A stretch of DNA of 64,000 bases from Akebia trifoliata (taxonomy: Eukaryota; Streptophyta; Magnoliopsida; Ranunculales; Lardizabalaceae), in contig CM030717.1 in NCBI GenBank assembly GCA_017979445.1, positions 24,725,288-24,789,287 of the forward strand, read 5' to 3'. Positions 35,901 through 45,035 of this stretch are shown piece by piece. How positions within the stretch are numbered: position 1 is the stretch's first letter; every line of letters starts with the position of its first letter. A model generated the notes under the pieces. The model did not search any database. It saw only the letters and a list, made by a program, of their open reading frames with translations, and was not told the origin of the DNA. The position numbers were made by a program, and so were the translations under genes.

Positions 35901-38900
35901 GTGTGAACATAAAAAGAAACAGCCTCAACCAGCTCCAAAATTCTCCCCACACTCGTCACCTCCCAATCATCAAATTTACGTCTAAAGCCAGAATCCCATG
36001 ATCTATCAATACTGACATCTACTAAAAAGACTTTCATGGGCTTCCCTTTCTTAACAGATTGAAAAGAGATCAGGGAAAAACTCATTCAAAGGCGCTTTCC
36101 CACACCATCTATCCTCCTAAAAGCAAATCTTGTTTCCCCTCCTTAATTTGAACTTCACCTTCTTGCAGAAAGGAGTTCTTATGATGCCTTCCCACACACC
36201 ACAACCAAGCAGATCTTTAGCATCACCACTTTCCCAGCCAAACTCTTGAACCCCATACTTCTAAACCAGCACCTTCTTCCAAAGACTGTCCCCCTCCTCT
36301 CCAAATCTCCAAACCCATTTGGACAACAACGCCGAATTCATAGCAGCAAAACTTCTTATGCCTAATCTTTCATATCTCTTTAGCAAACAAATTCTCTTCC
36401 AACTTACCATGTGATATTTTTTTGTCTTGTTTTTCATTCCAGAAGAAATCTCTCCAAATTTTGTCTATCTTTAGCTCCACACTCCAAGGCAAAGAGAACA
36501 AAGAAAGAAAATAGTTGAGGTTAGTCAACATGCTCTTGATCAAGGTTAATTTCCCTCCCTTGGACAGAAACTTCGCCTTCCAAGGGCTTAATCTTCTATC
36601 CATTCAAGAACTGGATCCCAAATTTCCTTGCTCTTATAAGCCGCGCCCAAAGGGAGACCCATATAGGAGGTAGGCAAAACTCCTACCTTGAAACCGATAG
36701 AAGTTGCAAGAACATACACTCCTTGAACTGCATTTACCTCAAAGATCTTGATCTTGTTTAGACTAACTATAATACCTAAAACAGCTTCAAAGCACTCAAG
36801 AATACCAATGAGAAATCTCAATTTGTGGTCGAGTAGTCCAGAAAGACAAGAGTATCATCGGCAAAATGCATGTGAGAGAAAAGAGAACCCTGGCTACCTA
36901 CTTTGAAACCCAACAAATTCCCACTTAACACCCCTTTTGAGAACATCCTGTTGAGGGCTTCCATTACCACCGAGAATAAATATGGAGAATATTGTATTTT
37001 GTTGGGTTTCACTCCTTATTTAATACACATTTACCTTAGCTATGTATAATAACACATGCACAAGTCATTGTGTAAAAGGAATTGCATGATTTTTGTCCAA
37101 AAACATACATTAGATTCAAATTAATTAGATAATGATTTATTTGAATCATAAAATTTCAATCATAAGTCATAGTATTTTAAGATGAGAAAGATGCAATGGA
37201 TAAGTAGAAGATTAAGATAAAAACAAAAACAAAAGCAAAATAGAAATGAATGCATATGATAAAATGTCAAAGCAGCCCCAATAGTGATAAACTAGGGAAA
37301 AGCAACTAATATGGTTTACTCACATCCACTGAAGGTCAACTGTTGCCTCATTTAGAAGAAACATGCAAGTTGAAATTTCAGAAAGAGCGAGAAGACGACC
37401 AAGAAGAATAATGGATTGTAGTGAGTGTGCATGAACAAATTTTTATTAACAAAACAAACGGCTTTAAACACAAGTGAATGGAGTAACATGAATCGTTCAA
37501 ATGAATCCAAAATTTTATGGCTTTGATGAAAACTGCAATATTCATTTGACTTGTCTTGAAAAATAACAATATGGCAAATGGCAGCAATCAAGATGAATCT
37601 CATCACCATGCATGTATGTCACTATCCATTTATATTCATATTTAATACGATGGGAGTATAAGATACTAATTTTTTGTACAGAAAAAAAAAACGACCTAAA
37701 AATGGTTCCTACTCCAGCCTCCACTCACCATGGAGTCTATACTCTTTTAAATGATATACATGTGACTTTGATACAAATTAACAAGGTGTGAGAGCTACAA
37801 AATCTATCTTTACCGAGAAATTCAAAGGGAATTATTTTGAGCACTGTCACAAGATTCAGTGATTTTTTCCGATAAATTTAAATTTTCTTTTTTTTACTTA
37901 TCAAAAAAAAAAAAAACTAGCCCATCAAATCAATGAACTAATTAGCAAATTGCCAATTAATCATCCCCTCTCCTCTTCAACCTCAAGATTCTATCTTCTT
38001 CTACCTTCAAATCTCAAGAACAAGATAGGGCTTTTTGGGAGGTTGAAGTTGATGGATTTTGGGGAAGAAACCCAAGGACATCTTTTGTATAATAATCCTT
38101 AAAAAAATTCCCAAATTTTTCTGAAACTTTCCCAGATTTATCTGAATTAAACCAAACTAACCCGTCGAATAACTGTAAAAATTTTGAATTTATTACTATG
38201 CTTTTAAGCATTTTGTTTTTAGGTGGGAGTCCAAAATGTTTCAAGTTAGTCATTTAAGTTATTTAATTATTATTTTTTTTAAATTCTGGTGTGTTTGCTT
38301 GAAGCTTCATCATTTAAGTCATCTCTACTTCCATCATCCCAACCTTCTTTTGTAGCCCCTATTGGTGGCAATGAATTGGTCTATATTCATATAAATAAAT
38401 TAATTAATTAAATTAGAATTCATAATAATAATAAACCAACAGATGCTCATTTTAAATTAAATACACAAGTTATAACAGAAATAATCATGCAACATATAAC
38501 CATCTACTAACTAAAAAAAAAGTATTTAAAAATACATGCATGACCATCTTCTTTAAAAAAAAAATTGCAAACTTACTGGTGGGGCCGATGTCCACCTGAA
38601 GAATACCCATCAGTCGAAGTGGCATAAATCAACCCATCAAGCTTCAGAGTATCAAATGCAGACCTAAAAAATGAAGAATCGCTCCCAAACGAATCAATAT
38701 CAATTAGGTCAAAGAAATCCCTCTGAAGATAGCACTCCCTCATAACCCGATTCGCATCAAAATGCGTTACCACCCATCTTTTCTTTTCACCTGAAACCAT
38801 ATCTTCTCGTGACAAATTCAACATAATTGTCCTCCTGTAATCCTCATTTGCGTCGTTGGCCCAAACCAAGTCCGCTTCAGCTTGAACAAGATATCGAAGA

Positions 38901-39235
38901 GACCGAATTCCGCAACCACACATCGCATCAAGCACTCGTAGATTACCTTTTGATCTCTTGTAGAGAGACGCAGCGAGGACTCCAAGGTCTCTTCCAATTT
39001 CGCTCTCATGGCGGAAGAAGGACTCGCCGATTTCGAATTCGAGGCCCCTTTCGATTTCTTTCTTGGATTCGCAGCCCCCATTGGTTTCTATGGTTGTAAT
39101 TTGAGTTGAATTTCCTAGGCAACAGTTTTGCGGACTGATCTTTCTAGGGTTAGGATTTCGATACTGAGGTAATCTTTGACGTGGGAAGGAGAAAATTTGA
39201 GGATAGGATAGGATTTTTGTAACAGGAAATGTCAT
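20858..39235 (-). CDS. TRM1: tRNA (guanine(26)-N2)-dimethyltransferase, TRM1 family (6 exons)
   Basis: Exons 39235-38577, 23442-23242, 23142-23043, 22746-22546, 22419-22357 and 20962-20858 all have GT-AG borders and join to 1,329 bp in one frame, 442 residues. TRM1 enzymes transfer two methyl groups from S-adenosylmethionine to N2 of G26 in tRNA. Visible motifs: VLDAMCGCGIRSLRYLVQ (101-118, SAM motif I), ANDANEDYRRT (126-136), DLIDIDSFGS (176-185, catalytic acidic loop), GLIYATSTDGYSSGG (201-215), RPMPYSNEVGLRMLIGGA after it, Cys295-x2-Cys298 and Cys313/314-x2-Cys317 (zinc-like pairs), SGPLWTGPLH, and EGYAASRSHI near the C-terminus. Residues 1-60 are Ser/Pro/Arg-rich with few acids, like an organelle transit peptide (inference). 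Length is close to plant homologues. No break is seen. Confidence 0.93.
21290..21375. repeat. Dispersed repeat copy 1 (intron 5)
   Basis: ATCTCAAGAACAAGATAGGG and the flanking CTATCTTCTTC and GGGAGGTTGAAG blocks recur at 37980-38065 in intron 1 in the same orientation. The family is unknown. Confidence 0.55.
21879..22339. mobile_element. TIR MITE in TRM1 intron 5
   Basis: The left end GTTACCTGATTCA (21879-21891) is matched by the reverse complement of the right end, GTTACCTAATTCA (to about 22339). Inside both ends are related TTCG/GGTTCG and CGCAAACC/CGCAGTTCG blocks in opposite orientation. It ends 17 bp from the exon 5 splice donor. No target duplication was found, so the superfamily is unassigned. 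Confidence 0.5.
22357..22419 (-). CDS. TRM1: TRM1 exon 5 (63 bp)
   Basis: A 21-codon exon, VASRAKVNSPPLRSVMRTLH plus Lys, between TATCCCAG and GTATTTC. It bridges exons 4 and 6 exactly in phase, and its ASRAK-NSPPL motif is conserved in TRM1. Confidence 0.9.
22546..22746 (-). CDS. TRM1: TRM1 exon 4
   Basis: 201 bp, phase 0 at both ends, after CTTCTGCAG. It encodes SRSLVVSGPLWTGPLHSTNY and ends with GYTKLDE. Confidence 0.93.
23043..23142 (-). CDS. TRM1: TRM1 exon 3
   Basis: 100 bp after TTTTTAACAG. It encodes HYGFISYCRKCGTSQAFSW and the CCPFC motif, the Cys-pair module of TRM1. It ends GGAGAG before GTTTGG; the next exon continues in frame. Confidence 0.92.
23242..23442 (-). CDS. TRM1: TRM1 exon 2
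   Basis: 201 bp. It completes a His codon with exon 1 and encodes SLASYGAFVRPMPYSNEVGL and the following LFSYYSYHGPVFRVMLQVN, both conserved in TRM1. It ends before GTGAGA. Confidence 0.93.
23930..24355 (-). pseudogene. LINE (L1-type) RT C-terminal fragment
   Basis: The minus-strand frame reads RPTMLYGPECLAVKKHHVNK then MRMLRWLSGKTRKDKIRNEH. This is the well-conserved segment downstream of the RT fingers/palm in a common plant LINE family. It continues in other frames to a VEWRN-like terminal motif near 23950. It is 5'-truncated and broken by stops. Confidence 0.75.
24600..24940 (+). pseudogene. LINE RT thumb-region fragment
   Basis: Plus-strand translation gives WKRDYLSKGGKLTNTKYTLS, then LKSLMKNFMWKD, matching the region after the RT palm in L1-type plant LINEs. 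It lies upstream of an endonuclease segment (24990), the wrong order for one element, so it is a separate copy or a rearrangement. Confidence 0.6.
25700..26121 (+). repeat. Tandem duplication within the LINE
   Basis: About 157 bp at 25706-25862 recurs at 25966-26121 (FYPKLY...LGFDVISSIS then NWLERLFGEEEEMFQAIC in both), separated by a stretch ending in an A19 tract (25912-25930). A poly(A) at the junction suggests a retrotransposition product or template switch. Confidence 0.75.
28020..28325. other. Unidentified ~300-bp insertion in the LINE
   Basis: LINE coding resembling zf-RVT stops near 28020 and resumes at about 28325 with ATAATCTTAGGTTTAG, the same sequence found at 27782. The block between has no coding similarity I can recognise and no clear TIRs. 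Confidence 0.4.
28845..28955 (+). repeat. 5' LTR (111 bp) of the truncated copia
   Basis: Contains an internal near-duplication, ACATTTATGTCCATTCACC then GCATTTTTGTCCATTCACC, and a TATATATA box candidate near 28903. It is very short for a copia LTR. Confidence 0.8.
29100..32466 (+). pseudogene. Copia pol, frameshifted
   Basis: A Gag C-terminal remnant (LQHLHTQISAIVRDQI) leads to the protease VIDSGASDHMT (about 29320), whose preceding Trp codon is TGA. GAG-pre-integrase LWHVRLGHANFQHL (29727) follows after a frameshift. Integrase has HSDVWGPSPV, SDNGGEY, a frameshift at about 30115, and EQNGVAERKNR. RT begins near 30980 (MDALQKNNTWELV) after another shift; its YVDD box reads YVDN at about 31520. 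RNase H FTDADYAGS is at about 32006, then a TAA near 32104. It ends LADMFTKSI near 32400. At least four frameshifts and two stops make it non-coding. Confidence 0.85.
32441..32551 (+). repeat. 3' LTR (111 bp) of the truncated copia
   Basis: Same as 28845-28955 except for two T-to-C differences near the end. Confidence 0.8.
32557..32598 (+). repeat. 3' tail of the plus-strand LINE
   Basis: CCTTTAATAAACTGACTTACC followed by A9 is a typical plant LINE tail. It joins to 28840 once the copia element and one TAAGG are removed. Confidence 0.6.
32599..33393. other. Intronic DNA, nothing recognised
   Basis: AT-rich, with no frame, TIR or LTR that I can support. Confidence 0.5.
33399..34533. repeat. 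Solo LTR, 1,135 bp, copia-like
   Basis: It starts TGTAGACG and ends TAATTTCA, flanked by a perfect ATAAA duplication (33394-33398, 34534-34538). Its 3' part has an LTR leader look in plus orientation: GAGTGGAGTAGGGATCG, GAACCACTATAAA, then a C16-rich run at about 34493-34510 and CTAGGTG. No internal retrotransposon sequence adjoins either end, so it is a recombination product. Confidence 0.7.
33640..33845. repeat. Cluster of GGTCGACC-like near-palindromes
   Basis: Five degenerate copies, including GGTCGGTTGACCGACC, GCGGTCAACC, CGGTCGACC and GCTCGGTCGACTGAGCGC, fall within 200 bp of the solo LTR's 5' half. They are probably U3 elements; function unknown. Confidence 0.55.
34740..35112 (+). pseudogene. 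LINE zf-RVT fragment
   Basis: Plus-strand reading includes CVMCKSRRESINKPFLHCN (34856-34915) and PFAVCWGIWKSRNNQSF (about 35032-35083), the zinc-binding reverse-transcriptase-associated domain at a LINE C-terminus. Stops interrupt it. Confidence 0.65.
35115..35465 (-). repeat. LINE 3' end, minus strand
   Basis: On minus the block ends TTTTTTATTAATAAAACTTT, matching the tail style of the neighbouring minus LINE. The upstream part gives no long frame. Tentative. Confidence 0.4.
35497..37012 (-). pseudogene. LINE (L1-type), 5'-truncated
   Basis: Minus strand, N to C: SPYLFSVVMEALNRMFSKG then HMHFADDTLVF (RT palm with intact FADD, about 36850); VLPTSYMGLPLGAAYKSKEIW (about 36655); SPWKAKFLSKGGKLTLIKSM (36590-36530); DRSWDSGFRRKFDDWEV (about 36000); and LDQLIKRGLQTPNCCLMC with SSGETVDHLLLHC (35720-35630, zf-RVT). 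It ends in a poly(A)-like tail at about 35500-35540. It starts abruptly inside RT at 37012, as expected from incomplete reverse transcription. Several frameshifts. Confidence 0.8.
37013..38570. other. TRM1 intron 1, 5' part, little recognised
   Basis: AT-rich intronic DNA. It holds the second copy (about 37980-38065) of the dispersed repeat seen at 21290 and nothing else I can name. Confidence 0.5.
38577..39235 (-). CDS. TRM1: TRM1 exon 1
   Basis: 659 bp, 219 codons plus two bases. It starts at the first Met of the open stretch (MTFPVTKILS) and ends CAC CA before GTAAGT. It encodes the putative transit peptide and most of the SAM-binding fold. Confidence 0.92.
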
Positions 39236-41517
39236 GGCGGGAGAATAGAAAATTACGCTAGAGATGGTTATAAATTGGAAAAATTACTTAAGGGTCTGTT
39301 TGATATCGCTTGGAAAATAGTAGGGATTTGAGTTTTCACGGAAAATCTTAATTTGAAACGTTTGATTGCAGATTTTTCCGTGGAAATCTATTTTTTAACT
39401 CAAACAAAAGTTCTCCATTTGCAGAATTTCAAAATCCCACCCTCACCCTAATTAATATAATTTTCTAGGCAACACGAATTTTTCAGTCATTCTTTTTCCA
39501 ATTATTAGGTTACTCAATCGAACTTTATTTTCTAATTTTTTTCACAAATGACCCTTCAACTCCATCTTCCTCATCACAGGAATTTCAAAGAACAACACCA
39601 AGCTCGCTCCTCTCTCTCTCTCTCTCTTTTTAAATCCTAGATCTACTAATATTCGCAGAGGTCCTCAACGATCGATCTGGTACAAATCTTGGAATGTAAA
39701 CACGACGACGAACGAGAACCCTAATGTCTATTTTTTTTTCGATCTACCTTATTTTAGAAGTTATGATTCAGTTTTGTTATTTTGATATTTAGTGCAAAAA
39801 CTCACCGATCTTACAAATTACAATTTTTATTCCTCTCAAGGCCTGATATTTTTCTAGTTTTTGTGATTATGTTCTTTGATTTTGGTTTATGATGTCTTGT
39901 TTTGATTAATTAGTTCAGAGTTTGACTCTTATTGCGATAAAAATTAGATCTTGCTAACCCTAATTACAATATTTTCTGTGTTTTATGACTAAATTTGAGA
40001 TTTCTTAGGTCTAGAGTTATGGAAGTCAGATTTTGTTTAAGCCCCAGGGTAGATCTAACCCTGAAAGTTAATAATGCCAAGGTTAAACACATGGTTTAAT
40101 CTAAGATAGTATATATACCCCCATTAAGCCATTTAAACCCAAGACAGAGTTCAATCTAAAACTGGTATGAGCTTTACTAAACTTTTGAAGAAGCTGAAAG
40201 ACATTTCATTGCATACCAAGAGATAAACTTCATTTTTCAAGATAATTTTCAAAAGTAAAGTAAAATGAAATTAAACATGAAAGGGGGAATCAATAGTGCA
40301 ACAAATCACATGCAATTTTAGCTAGTGTTGTGCCTATATTTGTACTTATCTTTTTTAAGTTCATATAGGTCTTTGAGGCTGGTATGACTTAAGTAAACTT
40401 TTTCGAGTTTAATTTGGTAGGTAAGAGCAGATATATTTTTCATATTTGAGTAGACTGCAAATGATCAATGTATATTATTAGAAACAAGGATGTATGATGG
40501 GAAACTAAAAAATCTATCGAAAAGTACCTCAATTCCAAACAAAAGCCACATAGAATGGTTATGTTTCGTTTGACCCATTAAGGCTACAATTTTGTGCCTG
40601 TCATCACATATTATGGTGCAGCATAACCATACAATCCAACGACCCTAGTAGAAACATGTGTTTTATCCCCTCGCGGTCCAGCTCTTGCTAGACTGAAATC
40701 CGAGAGCTGTGCATTATATTCCTACAAAGAAAATTCTAAATCATAAATATAGAGAGAACAAAATCACAGCGGAATCAACAGTCCAAAAGTTTGGTAACAC
40801 ACCGAATCAAGCAAAATGTTTGAAGTCTTGGAGTCTATAAAAGACGGGTTCTGTGTCTCCATGGAGAAAGGCCAATCCTTTAGCAGCACCTAGTGCAATC
40901 TTGATCCTGTTAGACTATGGAAGAGGTTTCTACCCTTCAAGAATCCCAACAAAAAAAGTGTCATAAAACATGCTCGATCCAATAGTTATAGATTAATAGA
41001 TGATTAATGGTGCTTCAAAATAAGTATATTGGTTATGTTCTGTCACACCATGCTGTACAAATGGCGACCTAGTTGTATAGCCTACCAAAAAGAAAGCTAT
41101 GCTTTGTAAAGAAGCTCTTTAAGCTAAGCTTTCTCAACAAAAAAAAAAATCATTTACTCTTTTACTATTATTCTTAATGATATATTAGTCCAATCTTCGA
41201 TACTTGAACATGAGGATGCTCAAGACAGTTTGCTATACTATAAAGTGCTCAAAGATTTGTGAAAAACTTCCATAATTACTGGCCAATTCATTGGGAATTG
41301 AAGGTCACAAGAAGCCAGAATTTCCCTCCAAAAATAATCCACCAAAGAACCATTAGCATTGAACAAGGATGTCCACCAGAATAATTTACGGCTCTACAAC
41401 TACACAAGTATAATTGAGAATTAAAAAAAAGTTGCTAAATGTTTAGGATGAGCAATACATCACAATGGTGATGGTGCTAGTGATAGTGAGTTTCACACAA
41501 TGTTGAAGAATCACTTC
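39236..41517. other. Intergenic region upstream of TRM1
   Basis: About 2.3 kb with no coding that I recognise. It must contain the TRM1 promoter (minus strand, leftwards). A CT-rich leader-like stretch at 39596-39630 followed by AAATCCTAGATC and GAACCCTAATG resembles a 5' UTR facing right, but no protein follows it. The remainder looks like ordinary intergenic DNA. Confidence 0.45.
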
Positions 41518-42630
41518 TGTAGACACTCCAATTCGAACGGGCCCTTACTCGAAAGGACCCAAAAATACTGATTTTTCAACAAAATTTGTCAACGGACCTC
41601 AAAGGCCCAAATCAATGAAATGCGACATTTTGATCGATTTGGAGAGGCCCACCCAAAAAGATTTGGTGTAGGCACCTTCACCGCTTCGCTCCCGAAACCA
41701 AAAATATCGGATTTCAATAAAAGTCGCCAACGGGCCTAAAAAGCCCAATTTTCTAACACGTGGCATTTTGATCAATCCAATGATTCCAAAAATTCTTTAA
41801 AAAATTAAATAAAAAAAAATGTAAAATGAGACTTGGGATACTCACTACCTTCCATCGCTCCACCTCCAAAATCCGAAAAAATCTAAGCCGACCTAAAGCC
41901 TACAAATCCTCAACACTCATAAAATACATTTCTCACCTTATCCAAACTTAATCTTACATCACCAAAAAATCTAAAACATACTCACCCTCAAAAATCCAAT
42001 CCAAAATAACCTACAACCCTCCTAAAACCCAAGCCCAGTATACTAAAAACCCACAAACCATTATCCATATCCAATACACCTCCATACCCATAGCCCTAAC
42101 CCACTAACCATTATCCACACAACTAATCATCATTTTGATCATAAAAAATGACACATGTCATCACCACATCTCACCTTCCTCATCTAACCACCTACCTCCA
42201 TCACCTTTCTCTAATAATATATCTACCCACATCACTTCTCTCCAAAAATCATCTCAACCCATACCCTTCTCTAACCTACCTACCTCACCCTTCTCTAACA
42301 CAATCAACCACCCACATCACAACCCATATCTCTTACACCTTAAACCCATCACCTTTCTATAAACACTCCACCAACTCACATCACAACCCACAACTCCCCT
42401 CATCATTTCTTACAAAGTCATTTCTACAAATCAAACCTATACCCCTCATATCCAATTTAACACTCCTTCTCACCAATCAACTCATCTAATCAACCCATCT
42501 CTCCTTCTTTTTGTCACATGCCATCATCCCCTCAACCCTCCTAAAAACTCAAACACCTAACCATTTACACTACTCATTCTCCTAAATCTAAACACATTAC
42601 CTCTTGAATCAACCTGAAAATGCCCTCGAT
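41518..42630 (+). repeat. Tat/Ogre-type LTR fragment (A)
   Basis: It starts TGTAGACACTCC and follows the same course as the first ~1 kb of the 46758 LTR: AACGGGCC, GGACCCAAAAAT, CGGGCCTAAAAAGCCC, ACACGTGGCATTTTGATC, then a C/A-rich tract. Similarity stops near 42610-42640, where an oppositely oriented LTR begins, so A was interrupted by B. Its other part would lie beyond the window. Confidence 0.7.
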
Positions 42631-44213
42631 CTGCGAAGTGTGCGGATCCGCTTTTAACCTTTGAGATTTAGAAGTCGACACCTAATTATTACGATCTAAT
42701 AATCAAACATCGACTCTAAACGGATAAAAATAACTAATCTACTTAAAGAATACTGAGTCCGGAGATCATATTACATAGTTGGAAGGTGTTAGGCACCAAC
42801 CCCGCCCAGCAAACGCCGGTCTCTACTAATTCCCAAATAAGACTACATTGTTAAAAAGACCTAACAGTTAAAAAAATTAAGAAATATATACATTTTCGAA
42901 AACAACGATCTTGTTCCCTCAGATCTGGTAGAATAGTTCTTCGAACAACACTCCTCGTTTCGTTCTGTCACCGGATTTACTTTAGATTTCCAAGACGAGG
43001 TAATTTATTCTTAGATCTGAATTTTTTTGACTTCTTTCTGAATTTTTGGGTGTTTTTGAAGAGCTTCTAGGTATTTTTTGAACTAAAATTAGGGTATGGA
43101 TGTTAGATAAGGAGTTGGGGCTTCAAAACTAGGGTTTATGAGAGACTAGGGAAGCTTTTTGACCTATTTTTTTTAGGATTTATTTTTTCATACGAAAATA
43201 AGTTGTAGGGTCCCTTATTTATAGATTTTTTTAAATGCTTTTTAGATAGAGTTAATGTTTAATTAGAATTATTTTAGGTAAAGTTAGTGTTTAATTAGAA
43301 TTGTTTTAGGTAGAGTTATATTTTAATTAAAATTGTTTTAAATAGAGTTATAGTTTAATTAGAATTGTTTTAAATAGAGTTATTGTTTAATTATAATTCT
43401 ATTAGGGTTTTGACTTTTAGTTTCACTTGATTGACTTGACTTTAATATTTTGACTTGAGTCTTACCTGATTGACTTGACTTTAAGATTTTGACTTGAGTC
43501 TTACTTGATTGACTTTAATTTTATTTTGACTTGAGTCTAACTTGATTGACTTACTTTAAGATTTTGACTCGAGTCTTACTTGATTGACTTTAATTTTAAT
43601 TAGAATTTCACTTTACATTAATTAATGTTTTAATTATTAATTTTTAAATTGTAAAATTATCGTTTTGTCCTCGGAGAGGACTTTTTGCATTTTAAGTCGG
43701 TTTTCAATGTTACAGGATGTTTTAGAATCGATTTTTCATAAGGAATTCAATGAGAATATTGGTTTTTATCATTTATGAAATTTTTTGTGTGAAATGGTCG
43801 TGAATTTTATGAGGGGTATTTTCATAATTTTATCGAATTTTGTGAAAATTGGCGAAATGATTTATTTGATTACGATTTATTATTTTATGTGTTTGAAAGG
43901 GTTTTCCTAAGCGTAACATAGGCTCTAGGGATGTTTTGAGGTTAGGGGTATTTTGGTAATTTGATCATTTTTAGTGATTTTTATCGTGAAGCTTCTTTTT
44001 ATCTGAAAAATGATGATTTCTATATTTTTTGGGTTACATTTTCCTAGCATAACATGATTTTTACAATTTTATTTGTTTGAGATACCTCATCTAAATTTCT
44101 GAAACATATCTGATAACAAATTGAGCATTGGAATAATCATCCATCATTGGGAACCGTTGCAATCGAGTTGACGAGTTGATTAATCAGGCGAGTGCAAAAA
44201 TAGGGTATCTACA
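42630..44213 (-). repeat. 3' LTR of Tat/Ogre-type element B
   Basis: On minus it starts TGTAGATACCCTATTTTTGC at 44213. Its inner part holds the reverse complement of GGAAGGTGTTAGGCACC (about 42780), a motif shared in inverted form with the C LTRs at about 48510. The inner end is not sharply defined. Tandem TTTAATTAGAATTGTTTTAG and GACTTGAGTCTTACTTGATT repeats lie at about 43250-43600. Confidence 0.65.
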
Positions 44214-44576
44214 GATGCTCCTCTTTAGTAGAGGGTTGAAGCAAACTAGATAACAAATATATTTTAGTAGATAGTACGATATCTGAATGCCAAAACTAGT
44301 GACAGTTCATTTTGTAGCCTGATTTAGCAATTCCTCTGGGCATTCGGATCCTTGACGTAAAACTCTCCTCAAACAAAAATATGTTAGGTCCTTGAGCACG
44401 AGCTCTCACTGACGGTGTCAGATCCTTGAATTTTAGAAAATTCTCCTTAACTAATGAAACAAATGTGCACGTGCGTATTTGAGATGAATATCATATGGTC
44501 TGAGTAAAAATTGAGCATAATTTGAGTAAAATCTAAGCAAAATCTGAGCATAAACTGAGCATAAACTAAATATAAA

Positions 44577-44780
44577 CTGAGCATAATTCCGAGAAAACCC
44601 TCGGCAGTATCTGAGCATAATTCTGAGAAAACCTCGGCGGCATCTGAGCATAGTTCCTAGAAACCCTCGACGGTATCTGAACATAATTCCGAGAAACCCT
44701 CGGCGGCGTCTAAGCATAATTCCGAGAAAATCTTCGGCGACATCTGAGCATAATTCCGAGAAAACCCTCGGCAGCATCTG
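44577..44780. repeat. Six 35-bp tandem units with a CCGAG/CTCGG stem
   Basis: Units of the form CTGAGCATAATTCCGAG plus AAAACCCTCGGCGGCAT repeat head to tail. Each can fold through CCGAG...CTCGG with a 6-base loop. Shorter CTGAGCATAAACTGAG-like repeats precede them from about 44500. Confidence 0.75.
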
Positions 44781-44805
44781 GCTAAGTAAAACTGGGAAGG
44801 AAGAA

Positions 44806-45035
44806 ATAAATCTAGGAAAAAATAATTAAAAATGAATCTGGAAAATAGTGATTGAATATGGGAATGAATAGATCTGGGAAAGAATGATTGAAAATCAATC
44901 TAGAAAAGAATGATTGAATCTGGGAATGAATAGATCTGAGAAAGAATGTTGAAAATTAATCTGGAAAAGAATGATTGAATTTGGGAGTGAATAGATCTGG
45001 GAAAGGATGATTGAATCTGGGAAAGAAATAATGCC
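44806..45035. repeat. Tandem ~70-bp repeats (AATCTGGGAATGAATAGATC type)
   Basis: Three to four imperfect copies of a unit containing GAATGAATAGATCTGGGAAA and GAATGATTGAA lie next to the hairpin repeats. Confidence 0.65.

Larger units (their letters stand above)
23443..38576 (-). other. TRM1: TRM1 intron 1, 15,134 bp, packed with TEs
   Basis: GTAAGT donor and TTCTTTTAG acceptor. It contains L1-type LINE fragments on both strands, a truncated copia with 111-bp LTRs, and a 1,135-bp solo LTR. The other four introns are 99, 296, 126 and 1,394 bp, so nearly all the gene's length comes from this one. Confidence 0.9.

Noticed and set aside
39596..39760. CT-rich leader, possible 5' UTR of a gene divergent from TRM1
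   Set aside because: No coding sequence follows on plus before the Tat LTR at 41518. It could be a non-coding transcript, but nothing in the sequence proves it.
42135..42489. Overlapping His/Thr/Pro-rich frames
   Set aside because: C/A-rich LTR sequence of the Tat family, same composition artefact as in element C.
44451..44777. Minus-strand frame with repeated RRRRGFLGIM peptides
   Set aside because: Translation of the 35-bp tandem repeat.
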